Below are positions 24,686-33,414 of a stretch of DNA of 64,000 bases, piece by piece. Location: assembly GCA_045110475.1 (NCBI GenBank), contig JBGCGC010000005.1:62001-126000 (forward strand). The letters are read 5' to 3'. Made by a program: the position numbers and the translations under genes. The notes below the pieces were generated by a model that saw only the letters and a list, made by a program, of their open reading frames with translations, was not told the DNA's origin and ran no database searches. This DNA comes from Granulosicoccus sp045110475 (lineage in GTDB: Bacteria > Pseudomonadota > Gammaproteobacteria > Granulosicoccales > Granulosicoccaceae). How positions within the stretch are numbered: the stretch's first letter is position 1; every line of letters begins with the position of its first letter.

Positions 24686-25816
24686 CTACGAACGCCAGAC
24701 GCCTTCATAGGCGCCAATCATCTTGTGAATGTCAAAGGTATCCAGCGCTCTTGCGCGGCATGCAGATTTTCTGTCCTGCCACGAACCAGACTGCGTGCTC
24801 TCATGCATTGCGGTCCGGATAGCCTCGGCCAGAGCCGTTGAGTCTCGGGGTGGAACAACCCAGCCGGTGTCTGCAACCATGGCAGCAGCGTCTCCCACGT
24901 CAGTAACCACACACGGCGTGGAGCAAGACATGGCCTCGGCAACCACATTGGGAAAAGCTTCACCAAAGGCACTGGGCAACACATGAAAGTCCACACTGTT
25001 CATAACCGCTGGAACATTGCCGGTACTGCCGCACAGCAGGACCACATCATCGAGTTGGCGCTCCCGGATATAACTTGCAAGCTCATGATTATCAGCGTCC
25101 ATATTCGGGCCAATGAGCAGGCTGACAAACGGCGGGGCACCTTGCGCAACCAGATGCTGACAGGCGTCTACAAGATTACGTTGGTCTTTTTGCGCATCCC
25201 AACGCGCAACCGTCGCAAAAACAGTTCGACCCTCCAACACAGAGGTGTCAATAGCGAGATCCAGATCAGACAGAGCATCAGGATCGGGCTGAAATTTTTC
25301 AAGATCGTAGCCATTGCCTACAAACACCAGCTTGGACGATGCGTATCCTTTTTGGGCATGTACCTCCAGCGCCTTTTGCGAACACGAGATTATCTTTTTT
25401 GGCAAAAATTTAGACAAGGTGGTGAGCAAACTGACGACGACACGCGTGTTGCGTGAAGTCCCCTTCTTGTCCAGAGTTGAATGGTGGATGCCCCAGACGA
25501 TGTTGCGGATTCCCACGCAACGAGCCGCAAGCCCCCCCAGCAGGTCTGAGTGATACATCCACGTCTGCACAACGTCTGGCTGGATGCGCTTCATCAGTCC
25601 GTACAGTTTCCAAAGACCCGGCACAGTGAATTTGCCCCGAGGCATATCAAGATGATGAACCTCGACGCCCATGGCGTCGATCGGGCCGCTGTACTTACCC
25701 TCGGAGGTTAAAGAGATTACATAATGTTCATGTGAACGATCGTGAGTCAGCAGATTGAACAATACTGCTTGAGCACCGCCATCGTAAAGGCTCACTATGA
25801 CATGGACAACGCGCAT
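24686..25816 (-). CDS. Glycosyltransferase family 4
   Basis: Retaining GT-B glycosyltransferase. The N-terminal VIVSLYDGGAQAVLFNLL is the classical GT4 glycine-rich entry loop. VFATVARWDAQKDQRNLVDAC begins the donor domain, and FHVLPSAFGEAFPNVVAEAM contains the E-x7-E nucleotide-sugar motif. Length of 376 aa is standard. It resembles enzymes such as WbnK/PssE-type transferases that extend lipid-linked oligosaccharides, but specificity is unknown. It is the first gene of a two-gene minus-strand unit with the GT at 23567 and is divergent from the beta-helix gene at 26131 across a gap of 314 bases. Confidence 0.9.
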   Translation of the reverse strand: MRVVHVIVSLYDGGAQAVLFNLLTHDRSHEHYVISLTSEGKYSGPIDAMGVEVHHLDMPRGKFTVPGLWKLYGLMKRIQPDVVQTWMYHSDLLGGLAARCVGIRNIVWGIHHSTLDKKGTSRNTRVVVSLLTTLSKFLPKKIISCSQKALEVHAQKGYASSKLVFVGNGYDLEKFQPDPDALSDLDLAIDTSVLEGRTVFATVARWDAQKDQRNLVDACQHLVAQGAPPFVSLLIGPNMDADNHELASYIRERQLDDVVLLCGSTGNVPAVMNSVDFHVLPSAFGEAFPNVVAEAMSCSTPCVVTDVGDAAAMVADTGWVVPPRDSTALAEAIRTAMHESTQSGSWQDRKSACRARALDTFDIHKMIGAYEGVWRS

Positions 25817-26130
25817 CGTGGTTCTCGGGCTAGAGCTTCAGGTGAGACCGGCAACCCGCAGAATTGTTATGCAGGTATTGCCAGACAAGGCTGCCATGGT
25901 AACGGAAAGAGCCTGCAGAGTGACGCCGAGCATGTTCAGGAACAGGCCCACCATGTAGCGGTATCCTTTAGGCCCACCGATACCACACCCTTACTCAGGA
26001 TACAAGCAAGTGTATTTCAACGACTCCGGGGCAACATTAACAGACGCAAAGATAACGACCTTCTTCACACTTTAGAGGATATATTTACGGCGATGACAAG
26101 CAGTTAAATTTCAGGGACAGCGAAACGACG
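25817..26130. other. Divergent intergenic region
   Basis: 314 bases between the GT4 gene (minus) and the beta-helix gene (plus). An open frame on the plus strand from 25742 overlaps the GT4 start and looks accidental. The region should contain both promoters. I see an AT-rich patch near 26070-26095 but cannot assign promoter elements reliably. Confidence 0.4.
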
Positions 26131-27618
26131 ATGAAAAGAAGGAACCTTTGGGCTGCGACCGTCCTGTTGACAGGACTCTGTGCAACAGCCTTCGGTGGAG
26201 TAGTGCACGCTCAGGACGCGCGTATGACATTGCGTGAAAAACTCACACCGAGAACCGCATTGTTCAGTGAAGTTCTTCAGGCATCCGCCAGAACGGGTAA
26301 TCTGGCCATGGATACCTTCGGTGGCGTAGAGCGCAAGGGCCTGCACAACGCCTGCTACGTGGATACCGAACACCGGGTTGCCGAATTTCTATACCAGAAT
26401 CCGGACACTTGCTACTGGTCAGTCAATAAAAGCCAGAAAACCATCACGGCAGTGGCTGTCCCAAAAGCGCCCGGAAACGCGATAAGGCTGCCGGTACCCA
26501 GTGGGCGGGATGATACCCGGGCGCTGGAAGAAATTATCAATTCCAACCGCGGCAAGTCATTCGTAGGTAGAGGCACCTATCGCGTTGACAATCTGGAGAT
26601 CAAGGTCCCGGCGCGCATCTTCAATATGCCCATGAAGCCCTACCGCGATGCTTCGCAGATGGTCGCTATCCGCTCATCCGATGTCAGAATCTACAATTCG
26701 CCGATAGACGCCGAGGATTCCAGCAACACCCACGTCGGCTTCCATGTACGAGACGGGTCTGATCGGTTTCATCTGATTAATAGCGGGTTCAGCAACGTTC
26801 AGCATCAGAACAACAAGTCTGTGGCCGGCGTCCTGATACGTGGAGCCAGCGGTTTCCATATCGCCTGTAACCGGTTTGAAAACATCATCAACCGGGCAAC
26901 GAAGAAATCAGCGACGGCGCGAGCTAACGCTATTTGGATGAACGGGAACAAGGAATCTGACATCGCCGGGGGCTATATCGTCAATAACCTGAGCAGGAAC
27001 CTGCAATCCTCCGGTGTATTGCGCGATGCTGAATTTCTGACCGTGCAATCGTACCGGAAATCACAGAGCGCTAAACCCGTTAAAGTCTTCGCCAACACCG
27101 GCCTGAACGCTGGCAAGCGCTTCGCCAAATTGCAAACTGGCAACGTAAAACTACTTTCCAACTACTACGAATGGAAAGACAAGAAAGGCCCGCTTGGCAA
27201 CCGATCGCTACTGGCGCATATCGAAATCCATTCTGTGGACAATGTAACCGCCAGAAATAACCGCTTTAAAGCTAGCGCAAACAGCCAGTTCGACTATGTG
27301 TTCATCACGCAGGTATTGACCGGTAAACGTGTACAACAAAACGTTCGGTACGATTGCAACGATATCGAGATTACTGATCGACTGAGTGAAGGTACTAAAA
27401 TCAACCCCAAGATTTTCACGGCTCGCGTAAGGCAGTCCTCTGAAAAATCTCATGGCCTTGAGGCCAGGAACTCAAGTGCAAGCCGCAACCACATTCATGG
27501 TGACGGATCAGTTCGTTTTTACTATTCGTTTGGTGCTGGCTACGCCAAGGACGGTGGTCGATTTCGTACTAACGGTAACAAGTTCAATATTCCTTACGAG
27601 GGATCCCGGTATCAATAG
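26131..27618 (+). CDS. Secreted right-handed beta-helix-like protein, paralogue 1
   Basis: An exported protein of 495 aa with a signal peptide (residues about 1-28, ending GVVHAQ-D). The mature part from about residue 70 starts with NACYVDTEHRVAEFLYQNPD and TCYW, with a conserved Cys pair. It continues with many short Asn-rich turns (IYNSPID, LINSGFSNVQHQNN, FHIACNRFENIINR, NGYIVNN-like, ARNNRFK, SASRNHIHGDGS), the pattern expected of a pectate-lyase-like parallel beta-helix. The protein at 43196-45226 matches it over about 420 residues. It may be a polysaccharide lyase, epimerase or glycan-binding protein. I recognise no catalytic signature and do not assign a reaction. Confidence 0.8.
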   Translation: MKRRNLWAATVLLTGLCATAFGGVVHAQDARMTLREKLTPRTALFSEVLQASARTGNLAMDTFGGVERKGLHNACYVDTEHRVAEFLYQNPDTCYWSVNKSQKTITAVAVPKAPGNAIRLPVPSGRDDTRALEEIINSNRGKSFVGRGTYRVDNLEIKVPARIFNMPMKPYRDASQMVAIRSSDVRIYNSPIDAEDSSNTHVGFHVRDGSDRFHLINSGFSNVQHQNNKSVAGVLIRGASGFHIACNRFENIINRATKKSATARANAIWMNGNKESDIAGGYIVNNLSRNLQSSGVLRDAEFLTVQSYRKSQSAKPVKVFANTGLNAGKRFAKLQTGNVKLLSNYYEWKDKKGPLGNRSLLAHIEIHSVDNVTARNNRFKASANSQFDYVFITQVLTGKRVQQNVRYDCNDIEITDRLSEGTKINPKIFTARVRQSSEKSHGLEARNSSASRNHIHGDGSVRFYYSFGAGYAKDGGRFRTNGNKFNIPYEGSRYQ

Positions 27619-27628
27619 TGGCGAGACG

Positions 27629-27657
27629 CGCCAGCCGAATGTTCAGGCTGGCGTGTT
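27629..27657. terminator. Hairpin between converging genes
   Basis: CGCCAGCC (27629-27636) pairs with GGCTGGCG (27646-27653) around a nine-base loop, followed by TGTT. It lies just after the beta-helix gene and before the converging wzy-like gene. The T tract is short. Confidence 0.5.
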
Positions 27658-27674
27658 CCTAGCGGATGGTGTTT

Positions 27675-28928
27675 TCAGGTAGCAAAGCCCGACGTGTACA
27701 CTCTGCGCCGTCGGCGTTTCTTGCGACCATTGCTATTGCTGGAGTTTGGCATCCTTAGCTTGGAAGCCACGGGCCGTAGCATCCATAATCCCATGGCAAA
27801 CCACAGCATTGTCCATCCAACATACTTACTCAGAACGACACTGATCAATACGTAGACCAGTATGAATGAGCTAAACACCATCATTGGCGAGCTGGCTCGT
27901 TTTTCGGTAAACATCGTGATTGCGCAATAAATAAGGCACGCAACAATCCCGAAGAACATGAAAAACCCATAGAACTGCCATGCGCTGAGTATATTGTGGA
28001 TATAGGTACCGAAGTCACCATAGCGTTCTGCAGTGATGGAAAAGTTGCCCACCAGAAACTGCTCCGGCAAGTCCTGAAGGCTTTCCTGTAACAACTGTAC
28101 TCGAGCATTAAAGGAATTATCTTCAGATACGCCTCCGAGAAACAGCATTTCACTCACCTGCTCGTTATCCGGATTGATTATCCCATTACCGACTGCGTAT
28201 CGTAGTCCTCCAAATAATGCGCCACCGACAATAAGCAGCAGGACAGCGTTGCGCAGAATGTTGCCGCCCAGATTCATGAATGTCAACGTTAGAATAAACA
28301 CAAACAGCGCAGTTCGGCCACCGAGCAAGAACAGGCAGACGATGCCGCACAAGGCCACGATCCAACGAGTTTTTGGCGACAAGGCATAAGCCAGAATCAT
28401 GGGAATGACAATGTAGCGCTCTACGTTGAGGTGACTTATTCGGGATTCGCGCTGGTCAAAGTCATCAGATTTGTAGGACTGAAAAAGTTCTGCATCAACC
28501 CCGAAGACCATTATTGCTGTTACCGAACCAGCGATAAGCAGTGCCAGCACGGGGGACTCTTTGAGAGAGGCTGCCGCGAACGAGCCTCCGATCAGAAACC
28601 AAAGCGACGATACGATCCATATCGATTGCAGCGATTCCTGAATATTGTTGCCGTCGAAGCCTATATAGGTGTCATAGAAAATTCGCTGCAAGGTCACAAC
28701 GGTAAATCCCAGACCCAGCAGGCACAATCCCATGACCTCGCTTCCACTGACTTTTAGACCCGTTACCGACGCCCTCGCCATTCGCTGAAAAACATACACA
28801 CCTGCAATACCCGCCAGTGCGATACCGACAAAATTCACATCCAGCTTGAAATACAGAATATTGCCAAGGTTGAGGTAGCAATAGGCCAGCAACAACACAA
28901 GGCCACTGATTTTTATCAGGTTGTACAC
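27675..28928 (-). CDS. O-antigen polymerase / ligase-like protein (Wzy candidate 1)
   Basis: Polytopic inner-membrane protein (417 aa, about 11-12 helices) with a large periplasmic loop in the second half (about residues 255-320). That loop contains NARVQLLQESLQDLPEQFLVGN, and the preceding FLLGGRTALFVFILTL matches the Wzy/WaaL family core. It would join lipid-linked repeat units in the periplasm. The C-terminus ends in a very basic segment (NGRKKRRRRRVYTSG). It is the last gene of the tight minus-strand operon that begins with the aminotransferase, 31 bases after the acyltransferase, beside the Wzx gene. Confidence 0.8.
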   Translation of the reverse strand: MYNLIKISGLVLLLAYCYLNLGNILYFKLDVNFVGIALAGIAGVYVFQRMARASVTGLKVSGSEVMGLCLLGLGFTVVTLQRIFYDTYIGFDGNNIQESLQSIWIVSSLWFLIGGSFAAASLKESPVLALLIAGSVTAIMVFGVDAELFQSYKSDDFDQRESRISHLNVERYIVIPMILAYALSPKTRWIVALCGIVCLFLLGGRTALFVFILTLTFMNLGGNILRNAVLLLIVGGALFGGLRYAVGNGIINPDNEQVSEMLFLGGVSEDNSFNARVQLLQESLQDLPEQFLVGNFSITAERYGDFGTYIHNILSAWQFYGFFMFFGIVACLIYCAITMFTEKRASSPMMVFSSFILVYVLISVVLSKYVGWTMLWFAMGLWMLRPVASKLRMPNSSNSNGRKKRRRRRVYTSGFAT

Positions 28929-28959
28929 GCTAATCTCCTAAAAATGACGTGGTGAGCAG

Positions 28960-30096
28960 CTACAAAAACAGAGCGTATAGCCTTCTGCGGACCATAGGAT
29001 ATAGTCGCAGCTCTACCACCCAAGAGAATGCCAATAATCCCACAAAATACAGAAACCACAAAACAACACTATTACCGACATCTGTAAACCAGAATGCCGT
29101 CGTCATCAAGTGATAGTGTGAAATATATATCACATATGAGATGGGTGCCAGCACGACAAATGGACCGACAATGTAGTTAAAACCTATCCATTGGCATCGG
29201 TGCCAAATGATTGCACACACAATCGACGCGAGGGCAAACCCCGTATGCCGCAATTCAATCAGCGGATGTCGGCCGAGAAATAACTCGCCACCAGCATATC
29301 GCCATGCCACCACCTTAAGCAGCAACACGCCGCATATCAAGGCAAGCGCCCCGAGCGGCAAGACACAGGTTCTCAGGGTGAATGGTTCCTGACGGATGTA
29401 GAGTTCGGCCAGGAAAACACCGGTCCACCAGATACCGGCGTACATAAAAATACGCGGTATGAAGGATGGATAAAGGGTGTAGACCACGGCCGCGACAGCA
29501 GCCATGGCAAACACAAATAAAGACAGCCGCTTATGATCAGACATTAGCTGTACCAAAGGAAAGTACAACATATAGAACCACCATTCATAAGCCAGCGACC
29601 AAAGCGGATCGTTGCCAAGCAAGGGCTCGATCAGCACACCCGGCTTGTCGGCAGGCCAATCCTGAAGCATCAGCAGATTACCCACAAGCTGGATCAGCGG
29701 CAGATCGATCATGGCTCCACGCCGGACACTCTCCAGCAAAAAGCCCACACCAAACACGATGATCAACGGCACATAAATTCTGGCAAACCGTTTGATGAAA
29801 TAGGTCTTGAAAGACTTGTCCTTGGTTGTCTGATACGACAGATGAATGACAAAACCGGATACGATAAAAAACAGAATGACCGCTTCCTGACCGAAACGAA
29901 GCAACTGACCAAGGTCCAGGCCAAACAGGTAATACTCGAATTTAATGGTGTGGTGTAGAACCACATAAAACGCAGCCAATCCGCGAATGGCTTCAAGTTT
30001 GAGAAGCTTTGCTGCGCCAGTGCGTCCGCGTGGCGGTGCTTCAACCACTCGGTCGCCTGGATGATCAGCCGGATAAACAGTTTGCTCAGTGTTCAT
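28960..30096 (-). CDS. Acyltransferase family 3 membrane protein
   Basis: An integral membrane O-acyltransferase (378 aa, about ten helices) that probably adds acetyl or another acyl group to the polysaccharide. The family start KLEAIRGLAAFYVVLHHT (residues about 33-50), with its Arg and His, is clear. VILFFIVSGFVIHLSY and the periplasmic PLWSLAYEWWFYMLYFP are also typical. A soluble N-terminal segment of about 30 residues precedes the first helix. It sits between the Wzx and Wzy genes, with 15 and 31 base spacings, so it should act on the same glycan. Confidence 0.9.
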   Translation of the reverse strand: MNTEQTVYPADHPGDRVVEAPPRGRTGAAKLLKLEAIRGLAAFYVVLHHTIKFEYYLFGLDLGQLLRFGQEAVILFFIVSGFVIHLSYQTTKDKSFKTYFIKRFARIYVPLIIVFGVGFLLESVRRGAMIDLPLIQLVGNLLMLQDWPADKPGVLIEPLLGNDPLWSLAYEWWFYMLYFPLVQLMSDHKRLSLFVFAMAAVAAVVYTLYPSFIPRIFMYAGIWWTGVFLAELYIRQEPFTLRTCVLPLGALALICGVLLLKVVAWRYAGGELFLGRHPLIELRHTGFALASIVCAIIWHRCQWIGFNYIVGPFVVLAPISYVIYISHYHLMTTAFWFTDVGNSVVLWFLYFVGLLAFSWVVELRLYPMVRRRLYALFL

Positions 30097-30111
30097 ACTT
30101 TCCCTGTGCCG

Positions 30112-31551
30112 TCACTTCTTGTAACTCAGGCGTAATTGCCGATACACATGGATGCCCACCAGGATAGTCGACAAGGCCACAGCCAACAGGCTCAGCATCA
30201 CACTGACATCAAGGTAAAGTGCGACCAACACCGGGGCTGAAGTGAGTACGCTAACAGGAATGGCTGACAGCAAAGGTTTTACCACCATGCCGGGACCCTC
30301 CCCCACCAGAACAGCGATCCAGAAGAGCAGGATCATGTAGCACACACCACTGCCCACGCAATACAGGGCTATCGCTATCAATGCGCTTTCCAGATGAGCG
30401 CCCCAGAGAATCATGGCAAAGCGAGTTGCTGTTAGCAGCGCCTGAAAGATGAAATCGTGCAATTGCTTTTCCAGCACCGTGAAGATCATCACCAGCGGCG
30501 CGGCGCAGATGGAAAAGTAAACCAAAATTACAACCCACTGCGCAAATTGTCCGGACTGCAACCACTGCTGCCCGAACACCCAGGCAAACAGCTGTGGAGA
30601 AATCAGCGCCAATAGCAGTAACGGTGGCATTGCTACAGCGACCAGTCGTCGATGGGTATTACTGGTCAGCTTACCCAGAGTGCCCTGACGACTGGCACTG
30701 GCAGCATTGGAAAAAAGTACACTGTTTAATGCACCACTCATGACGCCTGCCGGTGTATTGACAACGCGTGTTGCCAGCGCATACAGACCCGCTACAGCAG
30801 GACCAAACAATGCCGCAAACATCAGTGTGGGGAGCTGGGCACTGGTCCTGTTGAGCAAACCGGACCAGACAGACACCAGCGGCAAGTCTTTGTAACGTTT
30901 GGCCATGGCCCAGATGCCAGCGACCGAAACAGCACGAATACCGGGTTGAGCGAACAGGCGTTTACCCAGGGACAACGAGCCGGCACCCTGATTGGCCAAC
31001 TGCCCTCCGATAAGGCCAAAAGCACCCAGAGGGTATGCTGCGATCTGTACAAAAACACTGGCCAGCACCTGCTTGATGCGCGCCTGACCTATCTGCCCAT
31101 AGGCATTCTGACGAATGGCCCAAAAGCGAAATGCTGTGAACATTCCGAGCAACAGAACGCTGATGGGCAAGGCCCACAAAAACGGTTTGAGTTGTGGCGT
31201 GGACAATAGCGACGTCAACTGTTCGGCAAAAAACAGGATGCCTATCAGTGTAAGCAGCGTGCTTAACAAGACAGAAAGCAGACACAGTACTGCTACGGTG
31301 ACTCCATCAGTATCAGCTTCAGGCAATACGATGGCCCGTTCGTAGCGCAAACAGACAATCACCCCGAGAATGGTCGTCAGTGACATATAGACTGCCAGCA
31401 GCCCGAAGTCTTCCGGGGTATAGAGGCGTGTCAATAGCGGCGATACGGCCAATGCAATGACCTGCCCAACGGCGTTGCTACCTGCCAGCACCGTTACGCC
31501 CCTGGCCATCAAGCCCTTTGGCAGGATGCGTTTGATCGCCTTGACGATCAC
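30112..31551 (-). CDS. Wzx-like oligosaccharide flippase 1
   Basis: An inner-membrane transporter (479 aa, about 12-14 helices) of the polysaccharide-synthesis flippase family. The N-terminal VLAGSNAVGQVIALAVSPLL and TRLYTPEDFGLLAVYMS are diagnostic for the Wzx/RfbX-like branch. It would flip undecaprenyl-diphosphate-linked repeat units to the periplasm for the Wzy protein encoded two genes downstream. It starts two bases after the upstream GT4 gene stop and precedes the acyltransferase by 15 bases, placing it firmly in the operon. Confidence 0.9.
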   Translation of the reverse strand: MIVKAIKRILPKGLMARGVTVLAGSNAVGQVIALAVSPLLTRLYTPEDFGLLAVYMSLTTILGVIVCLRYERAIVLPEADTDGVTVAVLCLLSVLLSTLLTLIGILFFAEQLTSLLSTPQLKPFLWALPISVLLLGMFTAFRFWAIRQNAYGQIGQARIKQVLASVFVQIAAYPLGAFGLIGGQLANQGAGSLSLGKRLFAQPGIRAVSVAGIWAMAKRYKDLPLVSVWSGLLNRTSAQLPTLMFAALFGPAVAGLYALATRVVNTPAGVMSGALNSVLFSNAASASRQGTLGKLTSNTHRRLVAVAMPPLLLLALISPQLFAWVFGQQWLQSGQFAQWVVILVYFSICAAPLVMIFTVLEKQLHDFIFQALLTATRFAMILWGAHLESALIAIALYCVGSGVCYMILLFWIAVLVGEGPGMVVKPLLSAIPVSVLTSAPVLVALYLDVSVMLSLLAVALSTILVGIHVYRQLRLSYKK

Positions 31552-31553
31552 TG

Positions 31554-32699
31554 TCAGGTAATCCGAACCACGTCTTTTACAATCGCAACCACATCATCAT
31601 TCACCTTGTTGACATCAAACCGGGTTTGAGCCAGCTCCCGGCTGGCATGGCTCATGGCGACCACTGTTTCGGGGTTTTCCAGAAGCTTGCGCATGGCGTT
31701 GGTCAGGCTGTCGGGATCTCTCGGTTTTACCAGCAGCCCGTTGACACCATCAGTTACTGTTTCCCGGCAACCCGGCCCGTCTGTGGTGATCACGGCAAGA
31801 CCGGTTGACAAGGCTTCAAGGATGGATCGTGGAACCCCTTCCCTGTAGAAACTGGGCAGCACGAGGACATCGCAAGTGGCAAGGAACTGGGCAATATCCG
31901 TGCGTCTCAAATGATGGGTCACCACACCCGCATCGTGCAACTGCTGCAGCCTTTCAAGATCAATTGACGACGGCGAACCCGGCTGTGGGTCGCCAAGTAC
32001 AAAAAACTCAGCATCTTGAAAATCATTTTTCAGTTGCGCTGCTGCTTCAATAAACAGGCTTACCCCTTTCTCCTTGATGAGCCTGCCAGCAAACATGAAT
32101 CGCAAATGCGGGTTGGCCCGAGGTTCGCGCCATTGGAATTCGTCGAGATCGACACCCGAGCCATCAACGGTTGCGACGGTTGCCGAAACCGGTATCAACG
32201 ATAAGGATTCGAACAAACCGCGGTCATCATTGTTTTGAAATATGACCGCAGAATTTTTTCTGAGCGCTCGACGATAGAGCACGGTCATCAATTTACCGAT
32301 GATGCGGGCTTTTGCGGTATCACCTGAAAACCCGTATCCCAGGCCTGTAATAAGACTGATTGATGGCACTGAGAGGCTTGCTGCCGCAAGCGATGCATAG
32401 ATTACCGGTTTGGCATTGTAGGAGAACACCAGATCGATATTGTCTTGCGACATGATGGCGCGCAACGCATTGCGCGACGCCCAGTCCTTTAAAGGATTCA
32501 TGCCTGTGCGGTTGAGAGGAAATTCACGGGTTTCAGTGCCCAGATCTTCGAGCGCCTTGCGTGTGGGATCAGAAAATTCCGGAGCTGCCACCAGCACTCG
32601 GTACCCCGCGTCAATCAGGCGCTGGATGAGCCGTCCCCTGAACCGTAGCAGCGATATATCAATCGAGCTGACCAGTAAGATACTTTTTTCGGCGGCCAC
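31554..32699 (-). CDS. Glycosyltransferase family 4 (PglA/CapM-like)
   Basis: A retaining GT-B enzyme of 381 aa. The N-terminus SSIDISLLRFRGRLIQRLID and LVFSYNAKPVIYASLAA, then SLITGLGYGFSG, resemble the PglA/WbnH/CapM group, which often add the second sugar to a lipid-linked acceptor. The donor domain has RFMFAGRLIKEKGVSLFIEAA and VLPSFYREGVPRSILEAL with the E-x7-E motif. The start GTG overlaps the TAG stop of the PIG-L gene by one base, so translation is coupled. Since it is next to a deacetylase, its product may be an acetamido-sugar that the deacetylase later acts on. This is inference. Confidence 0.9.
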   Translation of the reverse strand: MAAEKSILLVSSIDISLLRFRGRLIQRLIDAGYRVLVAAPEFSDPTRKALEDLGTETREFPLNRTGMNPLKDWASRNALRAIMSQDNIDLVFSYNAKPVIYASLAAASLSVPSISLITGLGYGFSGDTAKARIIGKLMTVLYRRALRKNSAVIFQNNDDRGLFESLSLIPVSATVATVDGSGVDLDEFQWREPRANPHLRFMFAGRLIKEKGVSLFIEAAAQLKNDFQDAEFFVLGDPQPGSPSSIDLERLQQLHDAGVVTHHLRRTDIAQFLATCDVLVLPSFYREGVPRSILEALSTGLAVITTDGPGCRETVTDGVNGLLVKPRDPDSLTNAMRKLLENPETVVAMSHASRELAQTRFDVNKVNDDVVAIVKDVVRIT

Positions 32700-33391
32700 T
32701 AGCGAAGGGTTCTCACCGTCACGAACGATTCAGCGGCATGCATCCCCTGCAAGGAACCCCGCCATACAGCCAGAGCGCGAATGGCATCGATGGATCTTGC
32801 ATCAGGTGAATCGCGTACCTGGCTCTTGTAGAACTGCAAGGCTTCTATTTTCAGATCCAGATAATCACTGATATCGACCCAGTGGTTAGGCAGAAAACCG
32901 GACTCCACATACGGGATATTCCAGTGCGTTTCGGATTGCACTTCATAGCAATAGATGGATTCTATCTGTCGTCCGGTTGCTGATGAGCTTCGCCATGCCA
33001 CTGATAAGGCATGAAAAATTTCGCGATGATCCTTGTGCAAATCATTTAGAAAAGGCACGTACAACACCTGCGGCTGGACAGACACAATGGTATCGCCGAT
33101 GGTCTTGTTCAAAAACCAGGGCGCCTGCATGCTTACCCCGGCGGCAGGCACATCGGTAAATATGAGATCCTTTACACCCAGCTTCTCACAAGCCTGTACC
33201 GCCTCTGCCCTGACCCGCTTGATGTTCTCTTCCTTGAACATCGGGTACGGTCTGCCCTCACCATGTCCGGTAACCACATAGACAAAAACCTCATCTCCCT
33301 CGGCGGCATGCCGGGCAATAGTTCCTCCCATACCAATCGTCTCATCATCACAATGAGGACTGACAACGAGGACACGTTTAGCACCTGTCAT
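32699..33391 (-). CDS. PIG-L family N-deacetylase
   Basis: Zinc-dependent deacetylase of the LmbE/PIG-L family (230 aa). The metal-binding and catalytic motif VVSPHCDDETIGMGGT (residues 9-24) is intact, and LNDLHKDHREIFH provides the second histidine pair. These enzymes remove acetyl from GlcNAc-like sugars. In this operon it could expose an amino group on a glycan intermediate. That would create an acceptor for the ATP-grasp ligase encoded two genes upstream. The protein has no signal peptide, so it acts in the cytoplasm, before flipping. Confidence 0.9.
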   Translation of the reverse strand: MTGAKRVLVVSPHCDDETIGMGGTIARHAAEGDEVFVYVVTGHGEGRPYPMFKEENIKRVRAEAVQACEKLGVKDLIFTDVPAAGVSMQAPWFLNKTIGDTIVSVQPQVLYVPFLNDLHKDHREIFHALSVAWRSSSATGRQIESIYCYEVQSETHWNIPYVESGFLPNHWVDISDYLDLKIEALQFYKSQVRDSPDARSIDAIRALAVWRGSLQGMHAAESFVTVRTLR

Positions 33392-33414
33392 TTACACTCC
33401 TTACAATCAGCTTG

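Noticed and set aside
24983..25456. 157-codon plus-strand frame
   Set aside because: It is wholly antisense to a well supported GT4 gene.
25742..26107. 121-codon plus-strand frame in a divergent gap
   Set aside because: It overlaps the GT4 start on the other strand, lacks a ribosome site, and has no protein-like pattern.
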